From contig CM036243.1 in NCBI GenBank assembly GCA_020698575.1, positions 124,001 to 188,000 on the forward strand: a DNA stretch of 64,000 bases, written 5' to 3'. The position numbers and the translations under genes were made by a program. This document shows, in pieces, positions 62,287 to 64,000 of the stretch. Source of the stretch: Bostrychus sinensis. Lineage: Eukaryota > Chordata > Actinopteri > Gobiiformes > Eleotridae. The notes beneath the pieces were generated by a model. That model had not been told where the DNA came from. It made no database searches and saw only the letters and a list, made by a program, of their open reading frames with translations. Numbering within the stretch: the first letter of the stretch is position 1; each line of letters begins with the position of its first letter.

Positions 62287-64000
62287 CTGACAGCCACAAA
62301 CTTGACAGACCTCACAGACCTGAAAGACCTCACAGACCTGACAGACCTCACAGACCTGACAGACCTCACAGACCTGACAGACCTCACAGACCTGACAGAC
62401 CTCACAGACCTGACAGACCTCACAGACCTGACAGACCTCACAGACCTGACAGACCTCACAGACCTGACAGACCTGACAGACCTCACAGACCTCACAGACC
62501 TGACAGACCTGTCTGACCTCACAGACCTGACAGACCTGACAGACCTCACAGACCTGACAGACCTCACAGACCTCACAGACCTCACAGACCTGACAGACCT
62601 CACAGACCTGTCTGACCTCACAGACCTCACAGACCTGACAGACCTGTCTGACCTCACAGACCTCACAGACCTGGCAGACCTCACAGACCTGACAGACCTC
62701 ACAGACCTGACAGGCCTCACAGACCTGGCAGACCTCACAGACCTGACAGACCTCACAGACCTCACAGACCTGGCAGACCTCACAGACCTGACAGACCTCA
62801 CAGACCTCACAGACCTGGCAGACCTCACAGACCTGACAGACCTCACAGACCTCACAGACCTGGCAGACCTCACAGACCTGACAGACCTCACAGACCTGAC
62901 AGACCTGGCAGACCTCACAGACCTGACAGGCCTCACAGACCTCACAGACCTGGCAGACCTCACAGACCTGGCAGACCTCACAGACCTGACAGACCTCACA
63001 GACCTCACAGACCTCACAGACCTGGCAGACCTCACAGACCTGACAGACCTCACAGACCTGACAGACCTGGCAGACCTCACAGACCTGGCAGACCTCACAG
63101 ACCTGACAGACCTCACAGACCTGGCAGACCTCACAGACCTGACAGACCTCACAGACCTGACAGACCTCACAGACCTGGCAGACCTCACAGACCTGGCAGA
63201 CCTCACAGACCTGGCAGACCTCACAGACCTGGCAGACCTCACAGACCTGAAAGACCTCACAGACCTGACAGACCTGACAGACCTCACAGACCTGGCAGAC
63301 CTGGCAGACCTCACAGACCTGACAGACCTCACAGACTTGGCAGACCTCACAGACCTGGCAGACCTCACAGACCTGGCAGACCTCACAGACCTGACAGACC
63401 TGGCAACCTGGCAGAGCTGGCAGACCTGAAAGACCTCACAGACCTGACAGACCTGTCAGACCTGACAGACCTGGCAACCTGGCAGACCTGAAAGACCTCA
63501 CAGACCTGACAGACCTGTCAGACCTGTCAGACCTGACAGACCTGGGAGACCTGGCAGACCTGACAGACCTGGCAGACCTGGCAGACCTGGCAACCTGGCA
63601 GACCTGGCAGACCTGAAAGACCTCACAGACCTGACAGACCTGTCAGACCTGACAGACCTGGCAACCTGGCAGACCTGAAAGACCTCATAGACCTCACAGA
63701 CCTGGCAGACCTGAAAGACCTCACAGACCTGACAGACCTGGCAGACCTGAAAGACCTCACAGACCCGACAGACCTGGCAGACCTGGCAGACCTGAAAGAC
63801 CTCACAGACCTGAAAGACCTCACAGACCTGACAGACCTGGCAGACCTGGCAGACCTCACAGACCTGACAGACCTGTCAGACCTGGCAGACCTGAAAGACC
63901 TCACAGACCTGAAAGACCTCACAGACCTGACAGACCTGGCAGACCTGGCAGACCTGAAAGACCTCACAGACCTGACAGACCTGTCAAACCTGGCAGACCT
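62287..64000. repeat. 9-bp minisatellite array, runs off the window edge
   Basis: About 190 units of a 9-mer, ACAGACCTG or ACAGACCTC, with variants GCAGACCTG, TCTGACCTC, AAAGACCTC and TCAGACCTG. Because 9 is a multiple of three, both strands stay open: TDL repeats on + and RSV/RSA repeats on -. From about 63400 the array turns into longer higher-order units. It lies upstream of the first visible SOUL exon, probably in an intron or promoter region. Confidence 0.97.

Noticed and set aside
62302..63429. 375-codon open frame of TDL repeats on + (and 370-codon RSV/RSA frame on -)
   Set aside because: Both frames are a by-product of 9-bp tandem repetition. There is no start context, no non-repeat domain and no promoter, so I do not call a protein gene.

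Overview
This window is vertebrate nuclear DNA, almost certainly from a teleost fish. Short exons sit between GT...AG introns of up to about 13 kb. The interspersed repeats are typical of fish: L2-type LINE ends with the GAATTGAATTGAA tail, Tc1-like elements, hAT-type inverted-repeat elements with 8-bp target duplications, and tRNA-derived SINEs. I see no bacterial, phage or CRISPR features.

Two protein genes are well supported and converge tail to tail. On the + strand, 3913-46184 is a complete camsap3-like gene (calmodulin-regulated spectrin-associated protein, a microtubule minus-end binder). I reconstructed 19 coding exons by joining GT...AG sites that keep one open frame. They total 4419 nt including the stop, or 1472 residues, with an N-terminal CH domain, three coiled-coil stretches and a C-terminal CKK domain. 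A CpG-rich promoter with an NRF1-like palindrome precedes the ATG. On the - strand, 56960-62248 holds the last five coding exons of a SOUL/HEBP-type heme-binding-family gene. Its 5' exon(s) lie beyond the right edge, past a long minisatellite. A third, weak candidate is one unassigned exon on the - strand at 820-1014.

Layout: 1-3775 holds the orphan exon, a nested LINE relic and a foldback element. 3776-3912 is the promoter. The camsap3 introns carry most of the repeats: a Tc1 relic (4901-6170), hAT elements (7587-8454, 10040-11166, 13215-14598, 25461-26461), a decayed L2-type LINE of about 4.2 kb (18545-22740), a second Tc1 element (27419-28871), a third Tc1-related relic (32979-34110), and two copies of one long dispersed repeat (17669-18540 and 42260-43028). 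46185-56959 is intergenic and contains a palindromic element with arms of about 780 bp (50051-51988) and several SINEs. 56960-62248 is the SOUL gene, with a 1.45-kb hAT-type element in one intron. 62287-64000 is a minisatellite built from 9-bp units.

No undescribed multi-gene system is evident. The most interesting observations are a tandem array of duplicated 5' splice sites derived from the end of a camsap3 coding exon, the Ser/Thr/Pro-rich tail on the SOUL protein, and the 9-bp minisatellite that is open on both strands next to that gene. Camsap3 and the SOUL gene have no known shared pathway; they appear to be neighbours only.
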